From Pseudomonas sp. PA27(2017) (GTDB lineage Bacteria > Pseudomonadota > Gammaproteobacteria > Pseudomonadales > Pseudomonadaceae): 64,000 nt of DNA. Below, one piece after another: positions 17,345 to 26,460 of the stretch (its first letter is position 1; each line of letters opens with the position of its first letter). Made by a program: the position numbers and the translations under genes. The stretch covers positions 365,105 through 429,104 of the forward strand of contig NZ_MSXW01000026.1 in the NCBI RefSeq assembly GCF_001945445.1, given 5' to 3'. The notes under the pieces were generated by a model. It made no database searches. It saw only the letters and a program-made list of their open reading frames with translations, and was not told where the DNA came from.

Positions 17345-17506
17345 CTGCTGCTCCTGAAAATGGATGACTGATCCAGGCAGACGAGCGTAGCGCGTAAACG
17401 CATTGGCAGTGGCGATTTCGAGGTGATTGGAGAACGCGGCAGGACGACTTAGCACAGACATTGCATCAGCGCGGTACAGCTCGATAGTCTGCTGTGATTG
17501 AGTGAA

Positions 17507-17532
17507 TCTCGAGGCGGCTAGCCGCCCCGAGA
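17507..17532 (-). terminator. Strong hairpin after the sorbosone dehydrogenase-like gene
   Basis: TCTCGAGGCGGC/GCCGCCCCGAGA forms a nearly perfect 12-bp stem 9 bp after the stop of the leftward gene at 17541. There is no long T-run, so it may terminate weakly or protect the 3' end. Confidence 0.5.
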
Positions 17533-17540
17533 CATCAGGC

Positions 17541-18833
17541 TCACTGATTGCGCGTCACGCGCCAGATGGTGTTGGACAGATCGTCAGCGATGATCAGCGC
17601 GCCTTTCGGGTCGACCGTTACGCCCACCGGGCGGCCACGGGTCTTGCCATCCTCGCCGCGGAAGCCGGTGGCGAAGTCGATGGGCTCGCCAGCCGGACGG
17701 CCATCGGCGAACGGCACGAAGATCACCTTGTAGCCCACCGGGTTGTCGCGGTTCCAGCTGCCGTGCTCACCGACGAACACGCCGTTGGCGAACTGCTCGC
17801 CCATCTCCGGGATGGAGAAGTCGACGCCCAGCGCCGCCACGTGGGAGCCGAGGGCGTAGTCCGGCTTGATGGTGATATCGACCATTTCCGGCTTGTGCGG
17901 CTGCACGCGGGTGTCGGCATTCGGGCCCCAGTAGGCGTAAGGCCAGCCGTAGAACTTGCCCTCCTGCACCGAGGTCAGGTAATCCGGCACCAGGTCCGGA
18001 CCCAGCTCGTCACGCTCGTTGACTACCGCCCACAGCTGGCCGGTTTCCGGCTGGATGGTCAGCGCGGTCGGGTTGCGCAGGCCGGTCGCGTAGGGTTTGT
18101 GCATGCCGCTTTCGGCATCGATCTGCCAGACCAGCGCACGGTCGGCCTCGACTTCCATGCCGCGCTCGCCGATGTTGCTGTTCGAGCCGATGCCGACATA
18201 CAGATAGCGACCATCGGGGCTGATGGTCATCGCCTTGGTCCAGTGATGGTTGATCTCTTTCGGCAGGTCGGTGACCTTCGCCGGCTCGCCGCTGGCCTGG
18301 GTCTGACCGTCCTGGTAGTCGAAGCGCACCACGGCGTCCTGGTTGGCCACGTACAGGTTGCCCTCATGGAAGGCCAGGCCGTAGGGCGCATTGAGGTTCT
18401 CGGCGAATACCGTCTGGGTTTCGTAGGTGCCGTCACCGTCGGCATCACGCAGCAGGGTCAGGCGGTTACCGCCTTTGACCTTGGTATTGCCCTGGGCCTT
18501 GATGTAGCTGGCGATCACGTCCTTGGGCTTGAGCTTGGCCGCATTGCCGCCACGGCCCTCGGCCACCAGGATGTCGCCGTTGGGCAGCACCAGGGTCTGG
18601 CGCGGAATCTTCAGGTCGGTGGCGATCGCCGTGATGCTGAAGCCTTCCGGCACGTCGGGCTTGCGATCGCCCCACTCCGCCGGCTCGGCGATCTTCATGC
18701 TCGGCAACAGGCCGCGTTGCGGCTCGGGCAATTTCGGGTTGGGGCCGCGCTCGATGGTGGTGTCCGTTTCGCCGCCGCAGGCGCCGAGCAGCAGCGCCAT
18801 ACTCAGGGTGGTCAGTGCGCTTGCCGTTTTCAT
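17541..18833 (-). CDS. Sorbosone dehydrogenase-family (PQQ-type beta-propeller) lipoprotein
   Basis: A 430-residue lipoprotein (lipobox LLGAC, Cys19) with a six-bladed propeller typical of soluble glucose/L-sorbosone dehydrogenases. Segments include GFSITAIATDLKIPRQTLVL, NLYVANQDAVVRFDY, FYGWPYAYWG, FVGEHGSWNR and GVTVDPKGALIIADD. Members oxidise sugars or aldoses in the periplasm with PQQ, although many lack proof of activity. The ATG at 18833 overlaps the upstream membrane-protein stop by 4 bp, so the two form an operon; the partner may connect it to the membrane. Confidence 0.85.
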   Translation of the reverse strand: MKTASALTTLSMALLLGACGGETDTTIERGPNPKLPEPQRGLLPSMKIAEPAEWGDRKPDVPEGFSITAIATDLKIPRQTLVLPNGDILVAEGRGGNAAKLKPKDVIASYIKAQGNTKVKGGNRLTLLRDADGDGTYETQTVFAENLNAPYGLAFHEGNLYVANQDAVVRFDYQDGQTQASGEPAKVTDLPKEINHHWTKAMTISPDGRYLYVGIGSNSNIGERGMEVEADRALVWQIDAESGMHKPYATGLRNPTALTIQPETGQLWAVVNERDELGPDLVPDYLTSVQEGKFYGWPYAYWGPNADTRVQPHKPEMVDITIKPDYALGSHVAALGVDFSIPEMGEQFANGVFVGEHGSWNRDNPVGYKVIFVPFADGRPAGEPIDFATGFRGEDGKTRGRPVGVTVDPKGALIIADDLSNTIWRVTRNQ

Positions 18834-19258
18834 CGTTCACCTCCCGAACGCAGGTTGCTCAGGCCCAGCCAGGCGGTGATCACCGCCAGCACGGCGACGA
18901 CGGCCGACAGCACCAGCCCGGTAGGCATCACCGCCCAGGCGTCCTTGGCGTGTTCGAAGGCGTTGATCAACCCGATTACCCAGGTGACCAGCAGCAACAG
19001 GAAATACAGCACCGGGCGACCGGCCTTGCGCTGCGCGCCGATCAGGTTGCCCAGGGCGAACAGCAGCGCCAGGCCGGCGAACAGCAAGCCGCCGGCGATC
19101 AGCCAGGCCGCGAAGTTGGCCCACTGGATCTGGAAGCTGTTGTAGTAGGCGATATCGCTCAGCAGCGCGCCGAGAAACAGCGGAACGGTGCCGGCCAGCA
19201 GCATCGCGTGCAGCGGCCCTGGCCTGTAGCGGTAGTCGGGGTGGGTGGTAACGGTCAC
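18830..19258 (-). CDS. DUF2231 four-helix membrane protein
   Basis: A 142-residue protein with four transmembrane segments (about 17-38, 48-68, 83-103 and 113-135) and the N-terminal GPLHAMLLAGTVPLFLGALL typical of DUF2231. It is translationally coupled to the sorbosone-dehydrogenase-like gene. Function unknown; DUF2231 proteins are commonly paired with periplasmic sugar dehydrogenases and may pass electrons or anchor them. Confidence 0.8.
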   Translation of the reverse strand: MTVTTHPDYRYRPGPLHAMLLAGTVPLFLGALLSDIAYYNSFQIQWANFAAWLIAGGLLFAGLALLFALGNLIGAQRKAGRPVLYFLLLLVTWVIGLINAFEHAKDAWAVMPTGLVLSAVVAVLAVITAWLGLSNLRSGGER

Positions 19259-19451
19259 GGTGGCTCCTTATCGTTCAGCGATCCCGGGGCTGGAAGCCGG
19301 CGCACCTGCACCGGCCCGTCTGGCTCGCGCTGACAGCGCATAGGGGAAGATTGCGCTGCCGGAACGTTAGTTCACCTCCATTTCAGGGCGGAAATATCTT
19401 GAAAGATCCAGTAACAGCCGGCCCGGTTCATCCTGGCTGACATCCGCCTGC

Positions 19452-20468
19452 TCAGCCCAGCAGCCCCTTGAAGAACCGCGAGGCGTTTTCGTCGAGGGTG
19501 GCGATGTCGTACCCGCCTTCCTGCACCACCACGCACGGCAGGCCAAGGGCGCGGATGCGCCGGCCCAACTCCTCGAACCCGGCGTGACTGACCGCGACCT
19601 TGGACTGCGGGTCGTTCTCGTAGATATCGAAGCCCAGCGACAGCACCAGCACCTGCGGCGCAAACGCGCTGATCGCCTGTTCCGCCTGGCCCAGGCAGGT
19701 GAAGAAGTCCGCCTCGGAGGCGCCATGGGCCATCGGCAGGTTCAGGTTGTAACCCTTGCCGGCCCCTGCGCCCTGCTCGTCGTCGAAGCCGGCCACCACC
19801 GGGTAGAAGTTGGTCGGATCGCCGTGGATGGAGACGTACTGTACGTCGTCACGCTCGTAGAAGATTTCCTGGATGCCCTGGCCATGGTGCATGTCGGTGT
19901 CGAGGATGGTGACCCGCTCGAAACTGGCGCGCAGCACCTGGGCAGCGATGGCCGCATTGTTGAGAAAGCAGAAGCCGCCGGCCGCCTCGGCCCGCGCGTG
20001 GTGGCCCGGCGGGCGACACAGCGCATAGGCCTGGGGCTCGCCATCGCGTACCGCCAGGGCGGCGGCGACGGCGGCCTGGGCCGACCAGTAGGCGGCCTTC
20101 CAGGTGTGCTCGCCGATCGGGCAACTGCCGTCGGCCAGGTAGCGCGCGGTTTTGCCGAGAATGCCACGCAACGGATTGTTCTCGCGGATGAAGATGTTCG
20201 ACATCACCTCGTCGCCCCAGTCCTCGTCGACCTCGTGCCACTGGGCGTAGGCACTTTGCAGGTAGTCCAGATAGGCGTCGCTGTGCACCGCACGCAGCGG
20301 CGCGAGGCCGTGATCCGCCGGCTCGACGACCGCGAAGCCGAGCTGGCGGGCCATGGCCAGCAACGGGTCGATACGTGCCGGAATTTCCTGGGGCTCGCGC
20401 ATCTGCCCACGGGACAGGTAGCTGCGCGGATGATGCAGGCGTTGCTGAGGGTGGAAAAAGGTTTTCAT
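19452..20468 (-). CDS. Acetylpolyamine amidohydrolase / class II histone deacetylase-family enzyme
   Basis: A 338-residue zinc deacetylase. CRPPGHHARAEAAGGFCFLN carries the catalytic His156-His157 pair, LDTDMHHGQG carries the zinc ligands Asp192 and His194, and LSLGFDIYENDP carries the third zinc aspartate. The loop and size match the polyamine-specific group (AphA/AphB of Pseudomonas), which removes acetyl groups from acetylputrescine or acetylcadaverine. ATG at 20468; the open frame continues upstream without family resemblance. It is the last gene of an operon with a transporter, aldolase and dehydrogenase, 59 bp after the dehydrogenase. Confidence 0.88.
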   Translation of the reverse strand: MKTFFHPQQRLHHPRSYLSRGQMREPQEIPARIDPLLAMARQLGFAVVEPADHGLAPLRAVHSDAYLDYLQSAYAQWHEVDEDWGDEVMSNIFIRENNPLRGILGKTARYLADGSCPIGEHTWKAAYWSAQAAVAAALAVRDGEPQAYALCRPPGHHARAEAAGGFCFLNNAAIAAQVLRASFERVTILDTDMHHGQGIQEIFYERDDVQYVSIHGDPTNFYPVVAGFDDEQGAGAGKGYNLNLPMAHGASEADFFTCLGQAEQAISAFAPQVLVLSLGFDIYENDPQSKVAVSHAGFEELGRRIRALGLPCVVVQEGGYDIATLDENASRFFKGLLG

Positions 20469-20527
20469 GGCGATTGTCCGTAGTCGTGACAGAGGGGGCG
20501 CGCACCCTGGCGGCGCCCGTCGGCGAT

Positions 20528-21481
20528 TCAGTAACCCAGCGCGGGATCGACCTGATGGTTCAGCGGCAGGCCGACGTGCAGGCGCTGCAGGTTGTCGGCG
20601 ATCTGCCGGGCGATGCAGGCATCGGACGCCGACGACGCCATGTGCGGCGTGACCCATACCCCAGGCGTCTGCCAGAGCGGCGAGTCGCGGTGCAGCGGCT
20701 CACTGGCGAACACGTCCAGCAAGGCGCCGCGCAACTGGCCGCTGGCCAACGCATCGAGCAGATCGGCCTCTACCAGATGCTCGCCGCGACCGCAGTTGAT
20801 CAGCGCCGCGCCCTGGGCCAGATGCCCGAACAGTTCATTATCGAGCAGGCCACGCGTGGTGGCGGTCAGCGGCAGCAGGTTGACCAGCAGGTCCAGGCCA
20901 TCGAGAAAGCCGGCCAACGCGTCGGCGCCGGCAAAGGTGGCGATGCCCTCCAGCTCCCGCGACGTCCGCGCCCAGCCACGTACCCCATAGCCGGCCTGGG
21001 CCAGCCGCGCGGCCACTGGCGTGCCGATGGCGCCCAGCCCCATCACGCCGACCCGATAATCCCGCGCCGCACGCTGCACCGGCCGCTGCCATTGCTGGCT
21101 CGCGCGCCCCTCGATCACCTGGTCGAACCCGCGATGAAAATGCAGCACGCCCCAGTGCACGTATTCGGCCATGCCCTGCGAGTGATCGGGGTCGACCACC
21201 CGGCACACGGGAAGCCCGGCAGGCCTGGAGCGATCATGCTCCAGGTGGTCGACGCCCGAGCCGATCGAGTGGATCAGCCGCAACCCCGGCAAACGGCCCA
21301 GGCTGCCCTCGGCGGGGTACCAGCAGGCCGCGACCTGGGCCCGTTCGGCGCCCGGTTCATCGGGGCGCAGCACCCTGAGTTCGGGGGCATGGCGGGCGAA
21401 CAGCTCGGCGAGCCAGTCTTCGAGCGGCCGCTCACGGCACAGCAGCACCACGCTGGGCAGGGTTTCAGCGGCACCAGTCAT
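20528..21481 (-). CDS. D-2-hydroxyacid dehydrogenase, GhrA-like
   Basis: A 317-residue protein of the glyoxylate/hydroxypyruvate reductase A type. It shows the nucleotide-binding VGVMGLGAIGTPVAARLAQA, the ALINCGRGEHLVEADLLDAL segment, the catalytic Glu in DVFASEPLHRD and the catalytic His in VTPHMASSA. It reduces 2-keto acids with NAD(P)H. The ATG at 21481 was chosen over the GTG one codon upstream. It overlaps the end of the aldolase gene by 17 bp, so the two are coupled. Confidence 0.88.
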   Translation of the reverse strand: MTGAAETLPSVVLLCRERPLEDWLAELFARHAPELRVLRPDEPGAERAQVAACWYPAEGSLGRLPGLRLIHSIGSGVDHLEHDRSRPAGLPVCRVVDPDHSQGMAEYVHWGVLHFHRGFDQVIEGRASQQWQRPVQRAARDYRVGVMGLGAIGTPVAARLAQAGYGVRGWARTSRELEGIATFAGADALAGFLDGLDLLVNLLPLTATTRGLLDNELFGHLAQGAALINCGRGEHLVEADLLDALASGQLRGALLDVFASEPLHRDSPLWQTPGVWVTPHMASSASDACIARQIADNLQRLHVGLPLNHQVDPALGY

Positions 21482-22220
21482 CACGCTGCTCCTCGATCAG
21501 GCTGAGAGCGGCCTGCCAGGCCAGGTCGATGATGCCGTCGATGCCGTCGCGGGCGAACTGCGCAGCGGTGTGCTGGCATACCGCTTCGCTGAGAACGTTC
21601 AACGCCACGCCCGCCGCCATCGCCTGGATCTGCGCCTGGCAGGCACGCTCCAGGAAATAGATCTCGTGAAAGGCGTGGGCCACACTCTGGCCGCCGGCCA
21701 GCAGACCATGGTTACGCAGGATCATCGCCTTGTGGCTGCCCAGGTCCGCCACCAGGCGCACGCGTTCTTCCAGCGACAGGGCGATGCCTTCATAGGTGTG
21801 ATACGCCAGGTTGCCGTAGAACTTCAGCGCATGCTGGGTCAGTGGCAGCAAGCCGTCACGCTGGGCGGCCACGGCCATGCCGGCAGCGGTGTGGGTGTGC
21901 ACGATGCAGCGCATGTCCGGGCGGGCTTCGTGAATCGCCGAATGGATGACGAAGCCGGCAGCGTTGACCCGCCGCTGGCCACCCAGGCGATCCACCACAT
22001 TGCCCTGCAGGTCGATCAGCACCAGGTCGCTGGCGCGCATCTTCTCGAACGCCACGCCGTAGCGGTTGATCAGGAAGTGATGCGCCGGCCCCGGCACCCG
22101 CAGGGTGATGTGGGTGTCGATCAGATCGGTCATGCGGTAGTAGGCGACCAGCCGGTACAGGGCGGCCAGCTCGCAGCGCGCCTGCCATTCGGCATCGCTG
22201 ATGATCTCGGGCTTGCTCAT
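21465..22220 (-). CDS. Class II aldolase/adducin-family protein
   Basis: A 251-residue protein with the zinc histidines in CIVHTHTAAGMAVAAQ and ILRNHGLLAGGQSV, as in fuculose-1-phosphate aldolase and related decarboxylases or adducin-head proteins. The frame is open far upstream, but the ATG at 22220 begins family-like sequence and its ATGA overlaps the stop of the transporter gene. The substrate is unknown; the neighbours suggest a small hydroxy acid or aldehyde. Confidence 0.87.
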   Translation of the reverse strand: MSKPEIISDAEWQARCELAALYRLVAYYRMTDLIDTHITLRVPGPAHHFLINRYGVAFEKMRASDLVLIDLQGNVVDRLGGQRRVNAAGFVIHSAIHEARPDMRCIVHTHTAAGMAVAAQRDGLLPLTQHALKFYGNLAYHTYEGIALSLEERVRLVADLGSHKAMILRNHGLLAGGQSVAHAFHEIYFLERACQAQIQAMAAGVALNVLSEAVCQHTAAQFARDGIDGIIDLAWQAALSLIEEQRDDWCR

Positions 22221-23530
22221 GGGGTCACGACCTCCGGGTTGGACAGGCTGGGGTTGCGGCGCTCCTCGGCGCGCAAGCGCGACAGGCCGATCACGCCGAC
22301 CAGCGACATCAGGGCCAGCACACTGAAGAACAGCGCCAGCGGCATCCACTGCCCGGCGAACTGCCCGGCCAGGTAGGTGCCGATCAGCGGCGTGAGGCCG
22401 CCGGTCAGGCCGCTGCCCAGTTGGTAGGCGATGGAAATGCCCGAATAGCGCACCTGGGCGGCGAAGGCCTCGGCCATGTAGCCGGCGATCGCCGAATACA
22501 GCGCCGCCAGCAGCAACACGGCCAGGGCGATACCGGCGGTCATGTAGACCAGGTTGCCGGTCTGCACGAGCAGGAACATCGGGTACGGCACCAGCATGCA
22601 CAGCGCCGCCACCCCCTTCAGGAAGCGCCCTTCACCGAAGCGTTCGGCCAGCAGTGCCGAACACGGCTGGGAGAGGAACTGCAGGATGGTGACCAGGAAC
22701 AGGCAATCGAGAATGGTCGACTTGGAGATGCCCTGGTACTGGGTCACGTAGGTGATCATGAAGGTGTTGGTAAAGAAGAAACCGCCCGAACCGATGGTCA
22801 CCGCCGCTGCGGCGAACAGGATCTGCCGCCAGTTGTGGCGCAGCACGTCCTTCACCGGGCTCTTGGAGGTCTGCTTCTGCTCCTTGACCCTGGCGAACTC
22901 CGGCGACTCGGGCACGCCGAAACGAATCGCCAGGCCCACCAGCATCAGCACGCCGCTGAGCAGGAACGGCACGCGCCAGCCCCAGGTCATCAGCGCCTCG
23001 TGATCCATCTCGCTGATGGCGCGAAAGGCGATCAGCGCCAGCAGCAGGCCCGCCGGGCTACCCAGCTGGGCGAAAGAGGCGAAGAACACCTTGCGGCCCT
23101 TGGGCGCGTGTTCGCTGGCCATCAGCACCGCCCCGCCCCACTCGCCGCCGACCGAGATGCCCTGCAGGAAACGCAGCGCCACCAGGCCGATCGGCCCCCA
23201 GATGCCGGCCTGGGCATAGGTCGGCAGCAGGCCGATGCAGGTGGTCGCCACGCCCATCAACACCATGGTGAACAACAGCATCTTCTTGCGCCCCAGGCGA
23301 TCACCCAGGTGGCCGAACACCACGCCGGCGAATGGCCGGGCGATGAAGCCGACGGCGAAGGTGGCGAACGCCGCCATGGTGCTCAGCATCGCGTTGTCGC
23401 TGGGAAAGAACAGCTGCCCGAGCACCAGCGCCGCGGCGAAGGCGTAGATGTAGAAATCGTAGAATTCGATGGTAGTGCCGATGAAGGCGGCCGCCGCGGC
23501 ACGACGCGGCGTGGAGGTTGGGGTGGTCAT
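22217..23530 (-). CDS. MHS-family MFS transporter (metabolite:H+ symporter)
   Basis: A 437-residue transporter with twelve hydrophobic segments and the marks of the MHS group: GTTIEFYDFYIYAFAAALV at the N-terminus, the loop GHLGDRLGRKKMLL, and FLQGISVGGEWGGAVLMASE. Relatives import dicarboxylates, shikimate, proline/betaine or alpha-ketoglutarate. It is the first gene of the operon 23530-19452 and is divergent from a LysR gene across 165 bp. Confidence 0.9.
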   Translation of the reverse strand: MTTPTSTPRRAAAAAFIGTTIEFYDFYIYAFAAALVLGQLFFPSDNAMLSTMAAFATFAVGFIARPFAGVVFGHLGDRLGRKKMLLFTMVLMGVATTCIGLLPTYAQAGIWGPIGLVALRFLQGISVGGEWGGAVLMASEHAPKGRKVFFASFAQLGSPAGLLLALIAFRAISEMDHEALMTWGWRVPFLLSGVLMLVGLAIRFGVPESPEFARVKEQKQTSKSPVKDVLRHNWRQILFAAAAVTIGSGGFFFTNTFMITYVTQYQGISKSTILDCLFLVTILQFLSQPCSALLAERFGEGRFLKGVAALCMLVPYPMFLLVQTGNLVYMTAGIALAVLLLAALYSAIAGYMAEAFAAQVRYSGISIAYQLGSGLTGGLTPLIGTYLAGQFAGQWMPLALFFSVLALMSLVGVIGLSRLRAEERRNPSLSNPEVVTP

Positions 23531-23658
23531 CGCAGGCTCCCGGATTCGTTTTTATAGGCAGGAGAAAAAGCACATCCCCGGTGGGGATCGGTCGCACTCT
23601 GGCGGTGCATTGTCAGATCATGCCCCCGACCCTATGCTAAGCAAAGCTTCTAATTTCA

Positions 23659-23670
23659 ATACTCAAGTAT
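23659..23670. promoter_or_regulatory. LysR-type operator candidate
   Basis: ATACT-CA-AGTAT is a perfect dyad 25 bp ahead of the LysR start at 23696, in the gap it shares with the transporter operon. A further ATACTT half-site follows near 23683. Confidence 0.45.
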
Positions 23671-23695
23671 AAGTAAAATGGATACTTAAACGCCT

Positions 23696-24661
23696 ATGAA
23701 TGCCGGCTACCGCCATGCCGAAGCACGCCGTTTTCTCAACGACCGGCTGGACTGGAACCTGCTGCGCACCTTTCTGGTGATCGGCCAGGAAGGCAGCATC
23801 AGCCGCGCCGCTGCGCGCCTGCACTTGAGCCAGCCGGCGGTGAGCCAGGCGCTCAAGCGCCTCGAGGAGCAACTGGAAAGCGCCCTGGTGATCCGCAGCG
23901 GGCCGCGCATCACGCTGTCCAAGGCGGGTGAGGAAGTCATGCAGATCGCCGCCGAGCTGTACGGCACGGTGTCGCGCCTGGGCCCGGCACTCGACGCGCC
24001 GGAAGAAACCGTCGCCGGCAAGATCCGCATCCTGATGATCAGTCGCATCGAGTCGAGCTTCTACGACGACTTCCTGGCCAACTTTCACGTCGACTACCCA
24101 CGGGTGGAGTTCGAATTCGACGTGCTGCGCAGCTCCCACGTGGTCAGCGCCCTGCTGCAGAAAACCGCCTCGTTTGGGCTGAGCCTGTGCCGCACGCCAC
24201 AGCCGCGGCTGGAGCAGCGGGTGATGCTCAAGCAGCGTTACGCCTTTTTCTGCGGCAAGCGCCACGCCCTGTTCGGGCGCAACGACCTGAAGCTGGCGGA
24301 TCTGAAAAGCGAGAATTTCGTGAGTTTCACCAGCGACCAGATTGGCGGCAATCTGTCGCCGCTGACCATCTTTCGCGACCAGCAGGGCTTCACCGGGCGC
24401 ATCGCCGCTTCTTCGTCGAGCCTCGACGAGATTCGTCGCCTGGTCGCTGCCGGCTACGGCATCGGCTGCCTGCCCGAACATATCGTCGCCAAGGACGTGC
24501 AGGCCGGCGAAGTGTGGCGCCTGCCTCCGGCGGAGGGGGTGATCGACGTGAACGTCTACCTGCTGTGGAACCGGGACCAGAAGCGCACCCACGCCGAGGC
24601 GGTGTTTCTGGAGCGCTTCGAGCAGGCGCTACTGGCCACCGACGTGCGCAACAGGTTCTGA
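23696..24661 (+). CDS. LysR-family regulator of the MHS/aldolase operon
   Basis: A 321-residue LysR protein. The HTH is at residues 19-77 (WNLLRTFLVIGQEGSISRAA, HLSQPAVSQALKRLEEQ), and the effector domain starts near VAGKIRILMISRIESSFYDD. It is divergent from the transporter-aldolase-reductase-amidohydrolase operon and probably controls it. Its last codons and stop fall at the start of a MITE-like repeat, so the element may have replaced the original C-terminal end. Confidence 0.9.
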   Translation: MNAGYRHAEARRFLNDRLDWNLLRTFLVIGQEGSISRAAARLHLSQPAVSQALKRLEEQLESALVIRSGPRITLSKAGEEVMQIAAELYGTVSRLGPALDAPEETVAGKIRILMISRIESSFYDDFLANFHVDYPRVEFEFDVLRSSHVVSALLQKTASFGLSLCRTPQPRLEQRVMLKQRYAFFCGKRHALFGRNDLKLADLKSENFVSFTSDQIGGNLSPLTIFRDQQGFTGRIAASSSSLDEIRRLVAAGYGIGCLPEHIVAKDVQAGEVWRLPPAEGVIDVNVYLLWNRDQKRTHAEAVFLERFEQALLATDVRNRF

Positions 24662-24891
24662 GAGCCTGCTCATGATCTTTCCGGTAATTTCGGCAGCGAC
24701 GTGGCGGGAGCGGACGTTATCCGATCCACTGTGGGAGTCGCGACCTCGCGACGATTCGCTCAGGCACCACCGATAGGCAGTCAGGCTGCAATCGTTTCGC
24801 CCCGAGGTCGGGGCTCCCACAGGTTGGTTTGAGTGGCTGCTCCTGCCTTGTAGCTGCCGCTTCAGGCACATAAGGATCGGGATCAGGTTCT
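24661..24891. repeat. MITE-like repeat, copy B
   Basis: This 231-bp unit has the same order of parts as 4829-5061: terminal AGAGCCTGCTCATGATC, a REP-like GTGGGAGTCGCGACCTCGCG, the identical stretch GATAGGCAGTCAGGCTGCAA, the inverted REP and the end GATCAGGTTCT. The interior is more conserved than the ends. Confidence 0.75.
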
Positions 24892-24925
24892 GAGCCGGGC
24901 GGCGCCAGGGCCGCCCGCGAGAAAT

Positions 24926-25582
24926 TCAGTCCGCCGACGGCTCGCCGTAGCGCCAGCGAATGAAGTTGTGCAGGGCCAGCAAGCCGCAGATGATCACGAA
25001 TGGAATCAGCAGCACGCCGGCGATGATCGAGCCCCACCAAGCCACGCCGCTCTGCCAGGTCTGGCCCTTACCGGCTGCCACGAAAACCAGGCGGGTATCC
25101 ACTTCGCCAAAGCGAGCATCCGGGTTCAGCACCTGCACCTGCAGGCGGTAGTCACCGGGCTGCATGGGAATGCGCGCCACGGCGCGGGTAATCTGGTCGC
25201 TACCGTAGCTGGTCAGCTCGTCGCCCAGCGCCCCCTGCCCTTCGGACAACAGCTCGCCAGCCGGGGTGAGCAGCTTCCAGGCCAGGGTCAGCGGTGCCGG
25301 CGGGTACTCGACCCACTGCTCGTTCTCCCAGATCGGCCCGCCAGACAGCTTGCGCACCGTGAACAGCGGCAGCTCGGCGGTGGAGAACACCACGGCCAGG
25401 GTGTCGAATTCCAGGGTCCGGGTCTCTACCGGCAGCTCGACGGTTTCGCCCTGGTCGAGGCGCACCGGGGCGTCCAGCGGCAACGTGGTGGCCCAGACGA
25501 AGAACAGCCGGAACGCGACGACCAGCACCAACAGGCTTAGGCCCAATCCGCCCCAGAGAAGCGCTTTACTCTTGTGACTCAA
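24926..25582 (-). CDS. Membrane-anchored protein of unknown function
   Basis: A 218-residue protein with one transmembrane helix at each end (about 9-31 and 180-204) and a beta-rich extracytoplasmic domain between them. The middle has LPVETRTLEFDTLAVVFSTA and DYRLQVQVLNPDARFGEVD. I do not recognise a named family. It stands alone between a MITE-like repeat and a low-GC insert. Confidence 0.7.
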   Translation of the reverse strand: MSHKSKALLWGGLGLSLLVLVVAFRLFFVWATTLPLDAPVRLDQGETVELPVETRTLEFDTLAVVFSTAELPLFTVRKLSGGPIWENEQWVEYPPAPLTLAWKLLTPAGELLSEGQGALGDELTSYGSDQITRAVARIPMQPGDYRLQVQVLNPDARFGEVDTRLVFVAAGKGQTWQSGVAWWGSIIAGVLLIPFVIICGLLALHNFIRWRYGEPSAD

Positions 25583-25850
25583 TGCTCGACTCCTACCGAC
25601 CGCAGCGAAAACAGAAGCGCAAGGCTACTCGATATGAGGCGTTGGATTCACCTGCGCCAATGCGTCGCAGGCGGTGCCTGCCGCGTCAAGGCGGCTCATC
25701 TAGACAGGTTCGTGCTTTACTCCAAACCGCAGTGGCATGCGCATACGTAGATAACGCAAAAAACTTAGCTGCCACGGCCAGGTAATCCTAAGCGCTTCAA
25801 ATCGGCATTTTGCCAATAGAGTCTGCGCACCCTTCAGGCAGGAGGCCTCA

Positions 25851-26378
25851 GTGCTCGAACCTACCCAAAAATCTGAAAAAGCACCTAATCGCCAATTGCT
25901 AAATGCCCGATTTCTTCTAGGCAAACAGCTGAGACGCCTGCTACATGATCAATATTATTTCAACGGTGAGAGAAGCCGAGAAGACATAGGTTCTCTGGAA
26001 TGGCACATAGGCGACAGAGAAACTATATCGATGTATCTATTGAGTGATGGTGAAAGCGTTGGAGCAAACTTAGCCCCACTAAACATCCCGGTTTCATTTG
26101 AGTTAGGGCATGGGGCTTTCTGCTCCTGGAAACGAGAAGACCTCCTAGTACAAGTATCAGCTACTCATCTCGTCAGCACTAGGATTCATGAGGTCGAAGG
26201 AATTTTGAACTCTTTTGAAGGTCAGCAGCCTCGGCTGGCAGGTTTCAGGGTGACATTCGAAACAGGAGATTTTTTAATCTTCCTCAATCAGGGGGACGAT
26301 GCCGCGGTGTTTTTCAATACTTTGCCACCGGTATGTGAAGGTCTCAGAACACGTTTCGTAAAGCAAATTGAAGATTAA
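25851..26378 (+). CDS. Unrecognised protein, possibly orphan immunity-like
   Basis: A 175-residue soluble protein starting at GTG 25851 after a clear GGAGG. No named motif is seen. Base composition is clearly lower in GC than the flanking genes, which suggests transfer. It has acidic and aromatic patches (LEWHIGDRETISMYLLSDGE, FSELGHG-like FELGHGAFCSWKRED). Such small isolated genes next to a second small gene often are orphan immunity genes of polymorphic toxins; that is a guess from context. Confidence 0.6.
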   Translation: MLEPTQKSEKAPNRQLLNARFLLGKQLRRLLHDQYYFNGERSREDIGSLEWHIGDRETISMYLLSDGESVGANLAPLNIPVSFELGHGAFCSWKREDLLVQVSATHLVSTRIHEVEGILNSFEGQQPRLAGFRVTFETGDFLIFLNQGDDAAVFFNTLPPVCEGLRTRFVKQIED

Positions 26379-26460
26379 GAATCCGGCCAAGTTAATTGCC
26401 GATAAATTCCACAAGCAAATTTAGGCTGCAATCTACTGCCCCCAATTGCACGGACACCTT

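Noticed and set aside
17502..19145. Open frame of 547 codons on the plus strand
   Set aside because: It is fully antisense to the sorbosone-dehydrogenase-like and DUF2231 genes, which have lipobox, helices and family motifs; the antisense frame is a by-product of high GC.
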